Made by a program: the position numbers and the translations under genes. Under the pieces are notes generated by a model. It had not been told where the DNA came from. It searched no databases and saw nothing but the letters and a program-made list of their open reading frames with translations. Shown one piece after another: positions 21,905 through 28,930 of a DNA stretch of 29,817 nucleotides; positions within the stretch are counted from its first letter, which is position 1; each line of letters begins with the position of its first letter. The stretch lies in the IMG/VR virus record IMGVR_UViG_3300031758_000391, positions 1-29,817 of that record; one strand, 5' to 3'. Origin of the DNA: a virus.

Positions 21905-22407
21905 TTACCCTCTCCTTTGCTTTTTCATTTGTTTGTGTTCCCAACTGTAGAAAGCCGCCCATGTTTGAAACTCATCTACAGTCATATCAAACACCTGTTC
22001 TAGTGTAAGACCCAGATCCTTGCCCAGCCTACAGGCAAACATCAAATCTGGATCTTTTACGAGTTTTTTTCTATTGTCTCCACATCACTAGTGTCAGTCC
22101 CGTTATTGATTTCACTAACAACTCTAATCAATACCTGTGGATCAACTTCGTTAAGTAGAACCTGCTTGTCCATCATAGTAAACATCTTAGAGCCATCCTC
22201 ATTACGAGCTTTGACAATTAATGTTTCTACTAGTGCTTCAACAGTCTTACCTGTTGTTGCTAATTCAATTAATTTGCTTTGTTCCTTAAGCGTAATGCTT
22301 TGTTTGAAGAAAACTTTAGTTTCCCATTCAGGCACATAGATGCTTAAAGAATCTGCTGACAATTTTGCACGAAAGTGTGCCGTTGCTTTATCTAATACTT
22401 TGCTCAT
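21905..22407 (-). CDS. Tail assembly chaperone GT fusion by -1 ribosomal frameshift (167 aa)
   Basis: The slippery heptamer A-AAA-AAC lies at 22069-22063 in the correct frame, six bases before the G stop codon. A -1 shift there continues with LVKDPDLMFACRLGKDLGLT and ends in MTVDEFQTWAAFYSWEHKQM plus a basic tail at TAA 21907. This is the classical lambda G/GT arrangement: G and GT coat the tape measure, and the T extension contacts the tail tube protein. The T part adds 52 residues, and its stop is directly followed by the tape measure start. The D-E-F-x-x-W-A-A-F-Y core is typical of T domains. Frameshifting is inferred from sequence. Confidence 0.88.
22057..22407 (-). CDS. Tail assembly chaperone G (116 aa)
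   Basis: This is the zero-frame product, 116 residues, starting at ATG 22407 directly after the preceding stop. Features are VPEWETKVFFKQSITLKEQS, a helical middle and an acidic C-terminus ending at TAA 22057, just past the slippery site. It resembles small phage tail assembly chaperones of the lambda gpG / HK97 type (x-W-x-x-x-V-x-F-K/R-x-L-T/S). It is made in excess over GT and coats the tape measure until the tail tube assembles. Confidence 0.88.
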   Translation of the reverse strand: MSKVLDKATAHFRAKLSADSLSIYVPEWETKVFFKQSITLKEQSKLIELATTGKTVEALVETLIVKARNEDGSKMFTMMDKQVLLNEVDPQVLIRVVSEINNGTDTSDVETIEKNS

Positions 22408-22710
22408 TTAAATTTTTCCTTTGGTTGAGTCTAATGCTGGTCCTATGATACCTCTACCTTTGTTAGCAGCTCGCATGCGAGGTGTTCCACGTTCAAGATA
22501 GGGCACATAAGGAACTGAGTTGACAATCTCTGGGTTTTTGACAGAGTTTGTCTTACGCCATCCAGACTGGGCAAAGCCTGTTCTCACAGGAGTAAAGGCT
22601 TTGGCCTCGTCTAGTAGTGTGTCAGCAACACGTTGGTAAAAGTCATCAACCTCTTCGTTCAAACGACGAATAGTTGCGTCAATGCCTGTTACCTGTATCC
22701 TTACTGACAT
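22408..22710 (-). CDS. HK97 gp10-like head-tail joining / neck protein (100 aa)
   Basis: Residues 5-45 carry VTGIDATIRRLNEEVDDFYQ and VADTLLDEAKAFTPVRTGFA, followed by QSGWR, matching the HK97 gp10-like family (a helix, then A-x-x-x-x-P-V-x-T-G-x-L/A-x-x-S). A P-Y-x-x-Y-L-E-R-G-T segment near residue 70 is also typical. Proteins of this type act at the connector between capsid and tail. At 100 residues it is slightly short. Its position after the tube genes is unusual, as it normally lies before them. Confidence 0.82.
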   Translation of the reverse strand: MSVRIQVTGIDATIRRLNEEVDDFYQRVADTLLDEAKAFTPVRTGFAQSGWRKTNSVKNPEIVNSVPYVPYLERGTPRMRAANKGRGIIGPALDSTKGKI

Positions 22711-22718
22711 ACTATTAC

Positions 22719-23114
22719 TTAAGCATAACTCACAGAGCCACTACCCTGGAATGAAATTGAAGCTTCAATCAATCCATCGTAACTTGCATTCACTGTGTAA
22801 CCAGTGATGATTACGTTGCCTGTGAAACCAGTTCCACTACCTTCTGGGTATAGAACGATTGCAGCAGGTGCACTTCCTACTTGGCTTGTGCCTGTTACGT
22901 TTGGATTCATTCCATTTGTTGACCAATGACTTGCATTCCACAATACATCTGCGGAACCTGAGAATGTGCTCATGCCTTTAACATAAACACGGGCGTCATT
23001 GCCCATTACACTTGTTTCAATTGTGTCAGCTGTGGTTTCAACGCTCCAAGAACGAACTTCTGCAACGTTGGCGCCACCAAAACTTACAACACCGTTATTT
23101 CCTACTGTAGCCAT
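22719..23114 (-). CDS. Major tail tube protein paralogue B (131 aa)
   Basis: Aligns along its length with the gene just upstream: both start MA-x-VGNNGVV, share ADTIETSVM, YVKGMST and SG-x-ADVL, and end with NASYDGLIEASISFQG. This pattern (E-V-R-S-W-S/D-x-x-A-D-x-I-E-T-S, later Y-x-V/I-x-A-x-Y-D-G-x-I-x-x-S-I-S-F-x-G) is that of small phage tail tube proteins. AAGGAG precedes ATG 23114. Either copy could be the main tube subunit, with the other a variant or terminal ring. Confidence 0.85.
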   Translation of the reverse strand: MATVGNNGVVSFGGANVAEVRSWSVETTADTIETSVMGNDARVYVKGMSTFSGSADVLWNASHWSTNGMNPNVTGTSQVGSAPAAIVLYPEGSGTGFTGNVIITGYTVNASYDGLIEASISFQGSGSVSYA

Positions 23115-23123
23115 GATGTCTCC

Positions 23124-23585
23124 TTAAGCGTTAGTTTGATAATACAAAGGACCATTACCTTGGAAGCTGATGCTTGCCTCAATAAGTCCATCGTAACTTG
23201 CATTGATTGTGAAGCCAGTAATGATTACTGAACCACCTATCAACTTGTCTGTGCTTCCTGCTTCACCTTCTGGATATACCACTAGGTAAATGGGACTTGA
23301 TCCAACAGTAGAAGCACTAGCGTTTGGATTTATTAGATTGAACTGAGTGCCGTCAAATAAAACATCTGCGTTGCCGCTCCATGTGCTCATCCCCTTAACA
23401 TAGGTTCTTGAGTCATTGCTCATTACTGATGTTTCAATTGTGTCTGCTGTTGATTCAATTGAATAAGAACGGATCTCGCCTACTGCGGTTCCGCCTGTTG
23501 GTGCTGAAGTGCCAGGAGTTGTCCAAGTTATTGCGCTTGAACTGGTTGAAACCCTGACAACACCATTATTGCCTACGATAGCCAT
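23124..23585 (-). CDS. Major tail tube protein paralogue A (153 aa)
   Basis: 153 residues, about 20 longer than paralogue B because of insertions after residue 12 (STSSSAITWTTPGTSAPTGG) and near residue 107 (EAGSTDKLIGGS). The conserved core ADTIETSVMSND, YVKGMSTWSGNADVL and FTINASYDGLIEASISFQGN places it in the same tube family. AAGGAG precedes ATG 23585. Tandem tube paralogues may form a mixed tube or a specialised end ring. Confidence 0.85.
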   Translation of the reverse strand: MAIVGNNGVVRVSTSSSAITWTTPGTSAPTGGTAVGEIRSYSIESTADTIETSVMSNDSRTYVKGMSTWSGNADVLFDGTQFNLINPNASASTVGSSPIYLVVYPEGEAGSTDKLIGGSVIITGFTINASYDGLIEASISFQGNGPLYYQTNA

Positions 23586-23587
23586 AA

Positions 23588-23785
23588 TTAGTCTCCTTGA
23601 GTGTTATCGTTGTTGCCAACCTCTTCTTGCGCGGTGGGTTCTGGCGGTACCGCTTTCTTGGACTTAGGCGCACGAAGGACAATTACTTCCTCCATGGGCA
23701 CCCAACCAAAATTCTTTAGAAACTCTGCTTCTTCAATACGGCCCAATCTCTGCTGCATAGTTCCTGGTTTGTGATATGTTATCAT
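23588..23785 (-). CDS. Small protein between terminator and tube genes (65 aa)
   Basis: 65 residues with AAGGAG before ATG 23785. The first 38 residues contain YHKPGTMQQRLGRIEEAEFL and a short FGWVPMEEVIVLR strand; the rest is Pro/Lys/Glu-rich and probably disordered. No family recognised. Placement just before the tube genes suggests a minor connector or tail assembly factor. Confidence 0.6.
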   Translation of the reverse strand: MITYHKPGTMQQRLGRIEEAEFLKNFGWVPMEEVIVLRAPKSKKAVPPEPTAQEEVGNNDNTQGD

Positions 23786-23805
23786 CTTAGCTCCTTACGC
23801 TCTGC

Positions 23806-24240
23806 TTATGGATTTAATCTATTATAAAAATAACCAACATCCAGTGTCACTAATATTTCTGCCAATGGATGCATTCTATCAATTACTTCTATGGTTGTTA
23901 TAATAGAATCTTTTACACCTGAACTATACAACTGTCTGTAACGTTCTGATTCAAGTGCTGTTTCAATTTGATTTATTAGTTCATTGCGTAAACGGTCAAG
24001 TTCTTTACCCCTGACAAAGCCACGAATGTTTAGTGTGATAGTGCCCTGCTTAATGCCATTTGCACCCATGGTAGAAAGTTCGCGTTCTTCAACAGCGAAT
24101 GTTACCAACACAGCAGGAAACTGCGTGATTGCTAGTTCTGTTACTTCAAATGGTTCACGTGTAACAAGGACTGGACGTGGATCATCCATTTCCTTAAGTG
24201 TATCTATAACGTGTGTGACAATATGTTCTCTGAGATTCAT
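23806..24240 (-). CDS. Probable tail terminator / completion protein (144 aa)
   Basis: Pattern of tail terminator proteins (lambda gpU / SPP1 gp17-like): an N-terminal helix (REHIVTHVIDTLKEM), ITQFPAVLVTFAVEERELS, a strand ITLNIRGFVRG, a long helix LDRLRNELINQIETAL and a closing beta pair LAEILVTLDVGYFYN. ATG 24240 overlaps the adaptor stop (ATGA). The fold caps the tail tube and joins it to the head. Order after the adaptor and before the tube fits. Confidence 0.75.
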   Translation of the reverse strand: MNLREHIVTHVIDTLKEMDDPRPVLVTREPFEVTELAITQFPAVLVTFAVEERELSTMGANGIKQGTITLNIRGFVRGKELDRLRNELINQIETALESERYRQLYSSGVKDSIITTIEVIDRMHPLAEILVTLDVGYFYNRLNP

Positions 24241-24665
24241 CTGCGTAACCTTAAGGCAACAACTGGATCTTTCTCCATAGCTTCTACTGTGCCATCGTCA
24301 TCTAAATCATAGAGAACGCCTTCACGTAGAATAAGATCCATTTCATGTTCAAATCTGCCACTGTAGTATTTCATCATCACTGAGAACTTGTCTTCTTCAG
24401 GAGTGAACTGTGTTAGCTTAGGACAGATGTGATAAGCCAACGCATGGTAAATGGTGGCTTGTGTGAATTGACTTTGTGTAAGTAGTGTAGGATCAAATTG
24501 CGCTGTGGTTGCAAATTTCTTTGCATAGGATTGATACCAGCGAACCTTAAGAACGCGGTTGATTTCTGCTTCAGAACGTGCTAGTTCTGCGTCCCAATCT
24601 AGAACGCCGTAGTCTGTTATTGTGGGTTCAACGATCAACAGATCGTCTATTGTAGCATACGCCAT
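24237..24665 (-). CDS. Head-tail connector (adaptor) protein (142 aa)
   Basis: I use ATG 24665, preceded by AGGAG at ten bases, rather than TTG 24701. The product begins MAYATIDDLLIVEPTITDYG, is helix-rich (AELARSEAEINRVLKVRWYQ; TQATIYHALAYHICPKL) and ends in the strand pair VLYDLDDDGTVEAMEKDP. The layout fits HK97 gp6 / SPP1 gp15-like adaptors that bind the portal base. First gene after the post-capsid terminator, with an unusual 176-base leader region. Confidence 0.75.
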   Translation of the reverse strand: MAYATIDDLLIVEPTITDYGVLDWDAELARSEAEINRVLKVRWYQSYAKKFATTAQFDPTLLTQSQFTQATIYHALAYHICPKLTQFTPEEDKFSVMMKYYSGRFEHEMDLILREGVLYDLDDDGTVEAMEKDPVVALRLRR

Positions 24666-24695
24666 AGAAGTCCTACTCCTGATTAATTTGACATG

Positions 24696-24714
24696 AAGCA
24701 AGTCCTACTTGCTT
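24696..24714. repeat. 7-bp inverted repeat in the adaptor leader
   Basis: AAGCAAG-TCCTA-CTTGCTT, a perfect stem with a 5-base loop about 30 bases upstream of the adaptor start. TATAAATC and CTAAATA elements lie further upstream on the coding strand (24742 to 24722). It could act as an operator or mRNA-stabilising hairpin. Confidence 0.4.
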
Positions 24715-24751
24715 TGATAATGTATTTAGCGGAAACGATTTATACGCCGTG

Positions 24752-24785
24752 AAAAAGCCCCTAAATCCTAAGACTTAGAGGCTTT
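24752..24785 (-). terminator. Terminator after the major capsid gene
   Basis: On the minus strand AAGCCTCTAA pairs with TTAGGGGCTT over ten positions (one G-U), followed by a run of T. It lies about 57 bases past the capsid stop. It would reduce transcription of the tail genes relative to the capsid. Confidence 0.72.
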
Positions 24786-24841
24786 GTCGTCTGCTAGATA
24801 AAGAATGTAGTAATGTCAGTAACTACGACTTTATTTATTGA

Positions 24842-25696
24842 TTAAGCAGGATCAACTAAAGATGAGTCAGCAGTGATCTTAACACCGTAACCATCATATA
24901 GTTCACCAACGCCATAGTGTGCTGATGCAACGATGTCGTCACCAATGAATGAAGCACGTCTTTGTGTTTCAATGTTGATGTCGCCAATCATAGCAAGGCC
25001 TAGAGCGTCACGGTGGAATACTGCACCAACGTAGTCACCAGCTGTGCCAGTGTTAGCAATGTTGCTAGACTCAAACACTGGAACACCAAATAGTGTACCA
25101 ACGTAGCCAGTCTGCATTGCTTCGTTCTGGATGATACCAGCATTTGGGTTAGCAAATGTGTTTGTCAATGCTGACTTTAGGTCATAAGCAACGTATGGGT
25201 TAACCACACATGCTAACTGATCTGAAGGAACAGCATTAGCACGTAAACGTGCAACTGCTTGTGCCAATACGGCTGCTGAGAATGCTGTTGAAGCACTACC
25301 AACGCCTACTGAGAAGCCACTGAATAGGGCTAATAGGTCTTGGTCCATTTTCTTAGCGATAGCTTCGCCAAATAAACGTCCCATGTCAGCTACTACGTTA
25401 GAAGCAGAGCTGGCACGTACTAGGTCAGTAATGATAGTACGGATTGCAACTGTGGAAACAGTTAATGTAACACCGTCAGTGCTTACTGCTGTGTTACTTG
25501 CCTCATCACCTTCTGTCAAAGCCGCTGCGGTTTGAGTTGGGTAGATAGGAACAGTAATTGTCTTACCGTTGCTTGCTGGAATTGAATAATTCTTTACTAA
25601 TCCACGCATGATGGATCTTTCGTTTGCGACAAACATTGCTTCAGCAGTGATTGCTGGCAATAGGTCATTTAAGGTTGTAGTTGTTGAACCGGCCAT
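24842..25696 (-). CDS. Major capsid protein, HK97 fold (284 aa)
   Basis: A compact HK97-type coat protein. The N-arm (TTTLNDLLPAITAEAMFVAN) leads into VKNYSIPASNGKTITVPIYP, the strand and loop typical of this family. Further features are a long helix VVADMGRLFGEAIAKKMDQD with LLALFSGF, an ACVVNPYVAYDLKSALTN segment and a C-terminal ETQRRASFIGDDIVASAHYG with GVGELYDG. There is no cleavable N-terminal delta domain and no protease gene nearby, so maturation probably uses the separate scaffold. AAGGAGATATT precedes ATG 25696. Preceded by scaffold and followed by a terminator. Confidence 0.92.
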   Translation of the reverse strand: MAGSTTTTLNDLLPAITAEAMFVANERSIMRGLVKNYSIPASNGKTITVPIYPTQTAAALTEGDEASNTAVSTDGVTLTVSTVAIRTIITDLVRASSASNVVADMGRLFGEAIAKKMDQDLLALFSGFSVGVGSASTAFSAAVLAQAVARLRANAVPSDQLACVVNPYVAYDLKSALTNTFANPNAGIIQNEAMQTGYVGTLFGVPVFESSNIANTGTAGDYVGAVFHRDALGLAMIGDINIETQRRASFIGDDIVASAHYGVGELYDGYGVKITADSSLVDPA

Positions 25697-25714
25697 AATA
25701 ATATCTCCTTGATG

Positions 25715-26392
25715 TTAGGCTAAACCATGTGTCTTGCGGTGTTCCGCATAGACCTTGCGGTGTTCTGGATTTTTCATATCCAATTTGCTAATATCAAATG
25801 CATCTTTGCTGTTATTAATAGAAGTCTTGGTATTTGTAGTGCTTGGTGTTGGTTGAACAAAGTGTGGATTCGCATCTAAAAATTCTTTCACCAACTCCTC
25901 AACTCCTAGTGCTTTGCCTGAATCACTGTAACGGACTGATCCGTCTTGACCAATGACTTCAACTTCGCCATCATCGTTGAGCCTTACATTACTCTTTAAC
26001 AGTGACTTAACTTGTTCTGGATTAACAGAACGATATTTTGCCGCTGTGCTTACCAATGGTGTATCCACCTTGTATTCTTTAATAACTGCATCGCGCTTTT
26101 GAATCTCAGCGTCTTTTTTTGCAGCTAAGTCTTGCATCAACTTTTCAAACTCTCCACGCTTTTTAGCTTCCTCTAATCTCTTAGATTCTGCTTCTGTTTT
26201 GAGTTGACGAAGTTCATCAATATCACCTAAATCAGCAAATTGTCTTTCGTACTTTTTGCTAATGCTGGCTTTTAAGCCTGCCATGTGATTATCAAATTCT
26301 TCTTGTGTGTAAGTCTTTGCTGGTTTTGCCTGACTATCTGTATTGGCTGAAGCGTCAGTTGCTTCTGTTGCCGTGGTTATTGTAGAGTCCAT
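25715..26392 (-). CDS. Capsid scaffolding protein (225 aa)
   Basis: Charged, coiled-coil protein immediately upstream of the capsid gene. Residues 1-25 are a Thr/Ala-rich flexible start, and TYTQEEFDNHMAGLKASISK begins a long Lys/Glu-rich helix (about 27-110; EAESKRLEEAKKRGEFEKLM). A small segment PEQVKSLLKSNVRLNDDGEV follows, then a basic C-terminus (NPEHRKVYAEHRKTHGL) as found in capsid-binding scaffold tails. It would line the inside of the prohead and leave before DNA entry. A CATAAATA element (26433-26426) and AAGGAGG lie upstream. Confidence 0.88.
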   Translation of the reverse strand: MDSTITTATEATDASANTDSQAKPAKTYTQEEFDNHMAGLKASISKKYERQFADLGDIDELRQLKTEAESKRLEEAKKRGEFEKLMQDLAAKKDAEIQKRDAVIKEYKVDTPLVSTAAKYRSVNPEQVKSLLKSNVRLNDDGEVEVIGQDGSVRYSDSGKALGVEELVKEFLDANPHFVQPTPSTTNTKTSINNSKDAFDISKLDMKNPEHRKVYAEHRKTHGLA

Positions 26393-26464
26393 CGTTACTC
26401 TGCCTCCTTAATGAGTGTGTAAGTTTATTTATGTTAAGTGCATTTAACTGTTGTGAAAATGGTG

Positions 26465-26800
26465 TTATTTTCGCGGTTTAGTAGGCTTCTTAACCTTGGG
26501 TGGTTTATGCTTAGGATGAACTAGGTCAGTGTGCTCAGTGTTGATGTATTCAATTAAGTTTTCACACCAAGACTTAAATCTATCTGGTGTCATCTTGTTG
26601 CGCTTGAGATTGTTTTCTAGTTTTCCTAATAATGCATTACAGCCTCTGTGAAGAACTGCCCTAACTAATCCTGATGTGTGACAATGATCTAAAACTGCAT
26701 CATCTACAATTAAGTCATTGCACAGCGCACAACGATATCCTTGCTGTTGTGCAAGTTGTTCTCTAGTGGGTTTAATTTGGGTATATGTTAATCTAGGCAT
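26465..26800 (-). CDS. Recombination endonuclease VII-like HNH nuclease (111 aa)
   Basis: Family signature of T4 gp49-type resolvases: Cys24/Cys27 (YRCALC), then DHCHTSGLVRAVLHRGCNAL with LGKLE. Asp38-His39 match the catalytic D-H pair, and Cys54-Asn55 match the second zinc Cys and catalytic Asn of T4 endo VII. Where T4 has the third zinc Cys there is His51, so the zinc site would be Cys3-His. A basic Pro/Lys-rich tail ends the protein. Such enzymes cut Holliday junctions and branched DNA before packaging. Position between portal and scaffold supports a packaging role. No good Shine-Dalgarno sequence before ATG 26800. Confidence 0.88.
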   Translation of the reverse strand: MPRLTYTQIKPTREQLAQQQGYRCALCNDLIVDDAVLDHCHTSGLVRAVLHRGCNALLGKLENNLKRNKMTPDRFKSWCENLIEYINTEHTDLVHPKHKPPKVKKPTKPRK

Positions 26801-26859
26801 GTATACTAATTAACAAGTATGGCATGAAGTAGATTGTAATAAAGACTTTGACGCTGTAG

Positions 26860-27207
26860 TCAAAGAGTTGCTCGTATGTCATTGAGTGTACGCCTGTCCT
26901 GCTGTATTAGGACGGGCGCAGGAGTTGAATTGTTTTTGTATCTAGGATGACTCCACAACCATTCGTACTCTGCGTCTGAGTCAAGTCGCTTGCATAACTT
27001 CTTAAGTCTGCGAGGTGTAAGATCCACAATGTATACTCTTGCATGGTATGGCTCCAAATCTACGACTTGACTGCGCCATTTTTGTATGCAGATCTTACCC
27101 TTTTGCCAAGCGGCATAACTCCATGGACATTCTTTACGAATGCTGTAGAAGTAATCAGCCCACTTAGCCTCTGCGCTTACCGCCGCCGCCTGTCTTTTTT
27201 CCACCAC
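26860..27207 (-). CDS. Uncharacterised protein after portal (115 aa, start in doubt)
   Basis: The body is convincing: ADYFYSIRKECPWSYAAWQK, ICIQKWRSQVVDLEPYHARV, LTPRRLKKLCKRLDSDAEYE, then WLWSHP, a small soluble Trp/Arg-rich domain with three Cys. The frame opens at GTG 27207, but the best initiation site is ATG 27217 with AGAGAA upstream. That ATG reads a different frame, a Lys/Arg/Gly-rich 17-codon peptide (MKKRGGKKTGGGGKRRG) ending at 27164. Either a sequencing or population indel lies in or near A6/GGC repeats, or a +1 frameshift joins the basic N-terminus to the body. No named family recognised. Confidence 0.7.
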   Translation of the reverse strand: MVEKRQAAAVSAEAKWADYFYSIRKECPWSYAAWQKGKICIQKWRSQVVDLEPYHARVYIVDLTPRRLKKLCKRLDSDAEYEWLWSHPRYKNNSTPAPVLIQQDRRTLNDIRATL

Positions 27208-27227
27208 GTTTTTTCATGTTAGTTCTC

Positions 27228-28925
27228 TTAGTTATTATTTCTTGCAGCCGCTGCTGCTGCTTCTACGATGTCTTCAACAGTGATGCCTGGAATCCTATCC
27301 ATAATTTCTTGATTGGTTAGTCCTTGCATTAACAGTTCTTGTATCTGTTCTTGAACTTCTACACTTACTGTTTCAATGTATTCATCATCCATAGGTTCCC
27401 ATTTGGCACACCAGTAGACTGCTCTTACAGGCGCATCAAACTTAGTGCAATACAATTCGCCTGGCTTATAGTATTCACAGTTAGCACAGTTTTGTCCCTC
27501 TGGAACTTCTGCATTAGTTGCTGGTTGATAAGCATTAGGCAAGTTTGCATTTATTTCTTCACCGTCAGGATATAGTCTACCTGGCTGTGGATTAGGATCA
27601 ATGAATGGCAAATATTCTTCTTCTTCACCCATCCACTCAAGGATGTGTTCATCAATCTTGCGTAGCACAACTGCATCAGTTGCTGTGTCTTTGGCAATTT
27701 TTAATTGTTCAATTTCTTTGCTGGTGTCACGTATGTTGAATGAACCTGGGTATTCAACATCGCCATCCCACACCATGCCTTGATACTGTGCATACAGTTT
27801 CCAGATGTGTTCTTCAGCAAGTTGTAGGTTGTCTGCTTTCTCGCTTAGTTTAGCGTTAAGCAATTGAAATTCTGTTTCCATAGCAACACCACTCATTGTT
27901 CTTGATTCAATGGCACGCACAGCACCAATGTTGGCCATCTTATCAATAGCATCAATTGAGTTTTGTATGCTGGCATAGATCTGTGCTAGGTCAGTGCTTA
28001 CACTCAGCAAGTATGGTTTTAATGCTGCATCCATATCTTCAGGCATGTGGATCACTGCACCTGCACCACCCACAGCTTCTACGCTTGGTGTCTTAACCAA
28101 TGCTGGGTGACCATTCAATCTAATGCTTTGTTCTATTTCTGAATATTCATTGTAGATCTTGCGTTGGTGATCAGCAATGTCACTGATGTCGCTTAGACCC
28201 AATCCACGCACAGGTGAACGATGATTGTAGGCTATTACCACAGGCACTATACCCATTTGATTTTCTTCAATGGTTTCTTCAGTTAGCTTTTGACGCTCTG
28301 TGTCCACAACCATAGTTTTGATGTAGTCATTGGTCCACTCTTTAATAACTGTGGTACTGCCGTTTACATCTTCAATGTATTTGATGTAGTCTATTACGTA
28401 TTGTCCATTTGGTGAACGGCTCCAATTCCAATCTGTGACAGTAAGTGGCGTAAGAATTGAAAGATATGGTCTGACACCTTGTGCAAGCTCTTCACCACGT
28501 GATACTGCACCAATGTTTGGTTTAGTAACCATAATAAATGCGTGTCCAAACACTGAACTCCAAATGCTTACTTCTTTCATGAAGTTGTCTAGTGAACGTC
28601 CATCATAGTCAGCGTCTTTGAGGAAACTTTCCAATGCTGGGTCATTGGCAATACTTTCAAATTCACGCTTTGGATTTTCACGGAACAGGAAGCTCACGTA
28701 AACTGAGATCACTGAACGGCAGTGATTGTCTAATGGAGTTGCTTTTAACCTAGCAGCGTATTCGCTTGAAGTTTCAAGTTGATACTTGGTTAGCTGTGCA
28801 GACTCGCGATAGTCCTCACCACCAAGGTAACTTTGTAGTAAGTATTCCCAACGTTTCTGAAATCTAGTGTAGGTATCGTTAGTTGATACCGCTAGATTAT
28901 ATGCATCTTGTATAATTTTATCCAT
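27228..28925 (-). CDS. Portal protein with C-terminal four-cysteine (HiPIP-like) domain (565 aa)
   Basis: Residues about 1-440 are an SPP1/HK97-type portal: RFQKRWEYLLQSYLGGEDYR, TPLDNHCRSVISVYVSFLFR, SVFGHAFIMV, ISDIADHQRKIYNEYSEIEQ and a long crown-stem helix. The portal forms the dodecameric DNA gate and binds TerL. Beyond the usual end there is an added segment with Cys480, 483, 493 and 506 (C-x2-C-x9-C-x12-C-x2-W), close to the high-potential iron-sulfur protein signature. A final helix-turn-helix-like stretch, IQELLMQGLTNQEIMDRIPG, then ITVEDIVEAA, precedes a polar end. The start ATG 28925 follows the TerL stop by five bases. Confidence 0.92.
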   Translation of the reverse strand: MDKIIQDAYNLAVSTNDTYTRFQKRWEYLLQSYLGGEDYRESAQLTKYQLETSSEYAARLKATPLDNHCRSVISVYVSFLFRENPKREFESIANDPALESFLKDADYDGRSLDNFMKEVSIWSSVFGHAFIMVTKPNIGAVSRGEELAQGVRPYLSILTPLTVTDWNWSRSPNGQYVIDYIKYIEDVNGSTTVIKEWTNDYIKTMVVDTERQKLTEETIEENQMGIVPVVIAYNHRSPVRGLGLSDISDIADHQRKIYNEYSEIEQSIRLNGHPALVKTPSVEAVGGAGAVIHMPEDMDAALKPYLLSVSTDLAQIYASIQNSIDAIDKMANIGAVRAIESRTMSGVAMETEFQLLNAKLSEKADNLQLAEEHIWKLYAQYQGMVWDGDVEYPGSFNIRDTSKEIEQLKIAKDTATDAVVLRKIDEHILEWMGEEEEYLPFIDPNPQPGRLYPDGEEINANLPNAYQPATNAEVPEGQNCANCEYYKPGELYCTKFDAPVRAVYWCAKWEPMDDEYIETVSVEVQEQIQELLMQGLTNQEIMDRIPGITVEDIVEAAAAAARNNN

Positions 28926-28930
28926 TTATA

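Noticed and set aside
22057-22070. Sequencing error as the explanation of the G/T frame change
   Set aside because: The heptamer, its phase, the location before the stop and the T-domain sequence all match known programmed frameshifting in tail chaperones.
24666-24701. Upstream TTG start for the head-tail adaptor
   Set aside because: ATG 24665 has AGGAG at usable distance, and the extra 12 residues (basic, MLHVKLIRSRTS) do not look like part of the fold.
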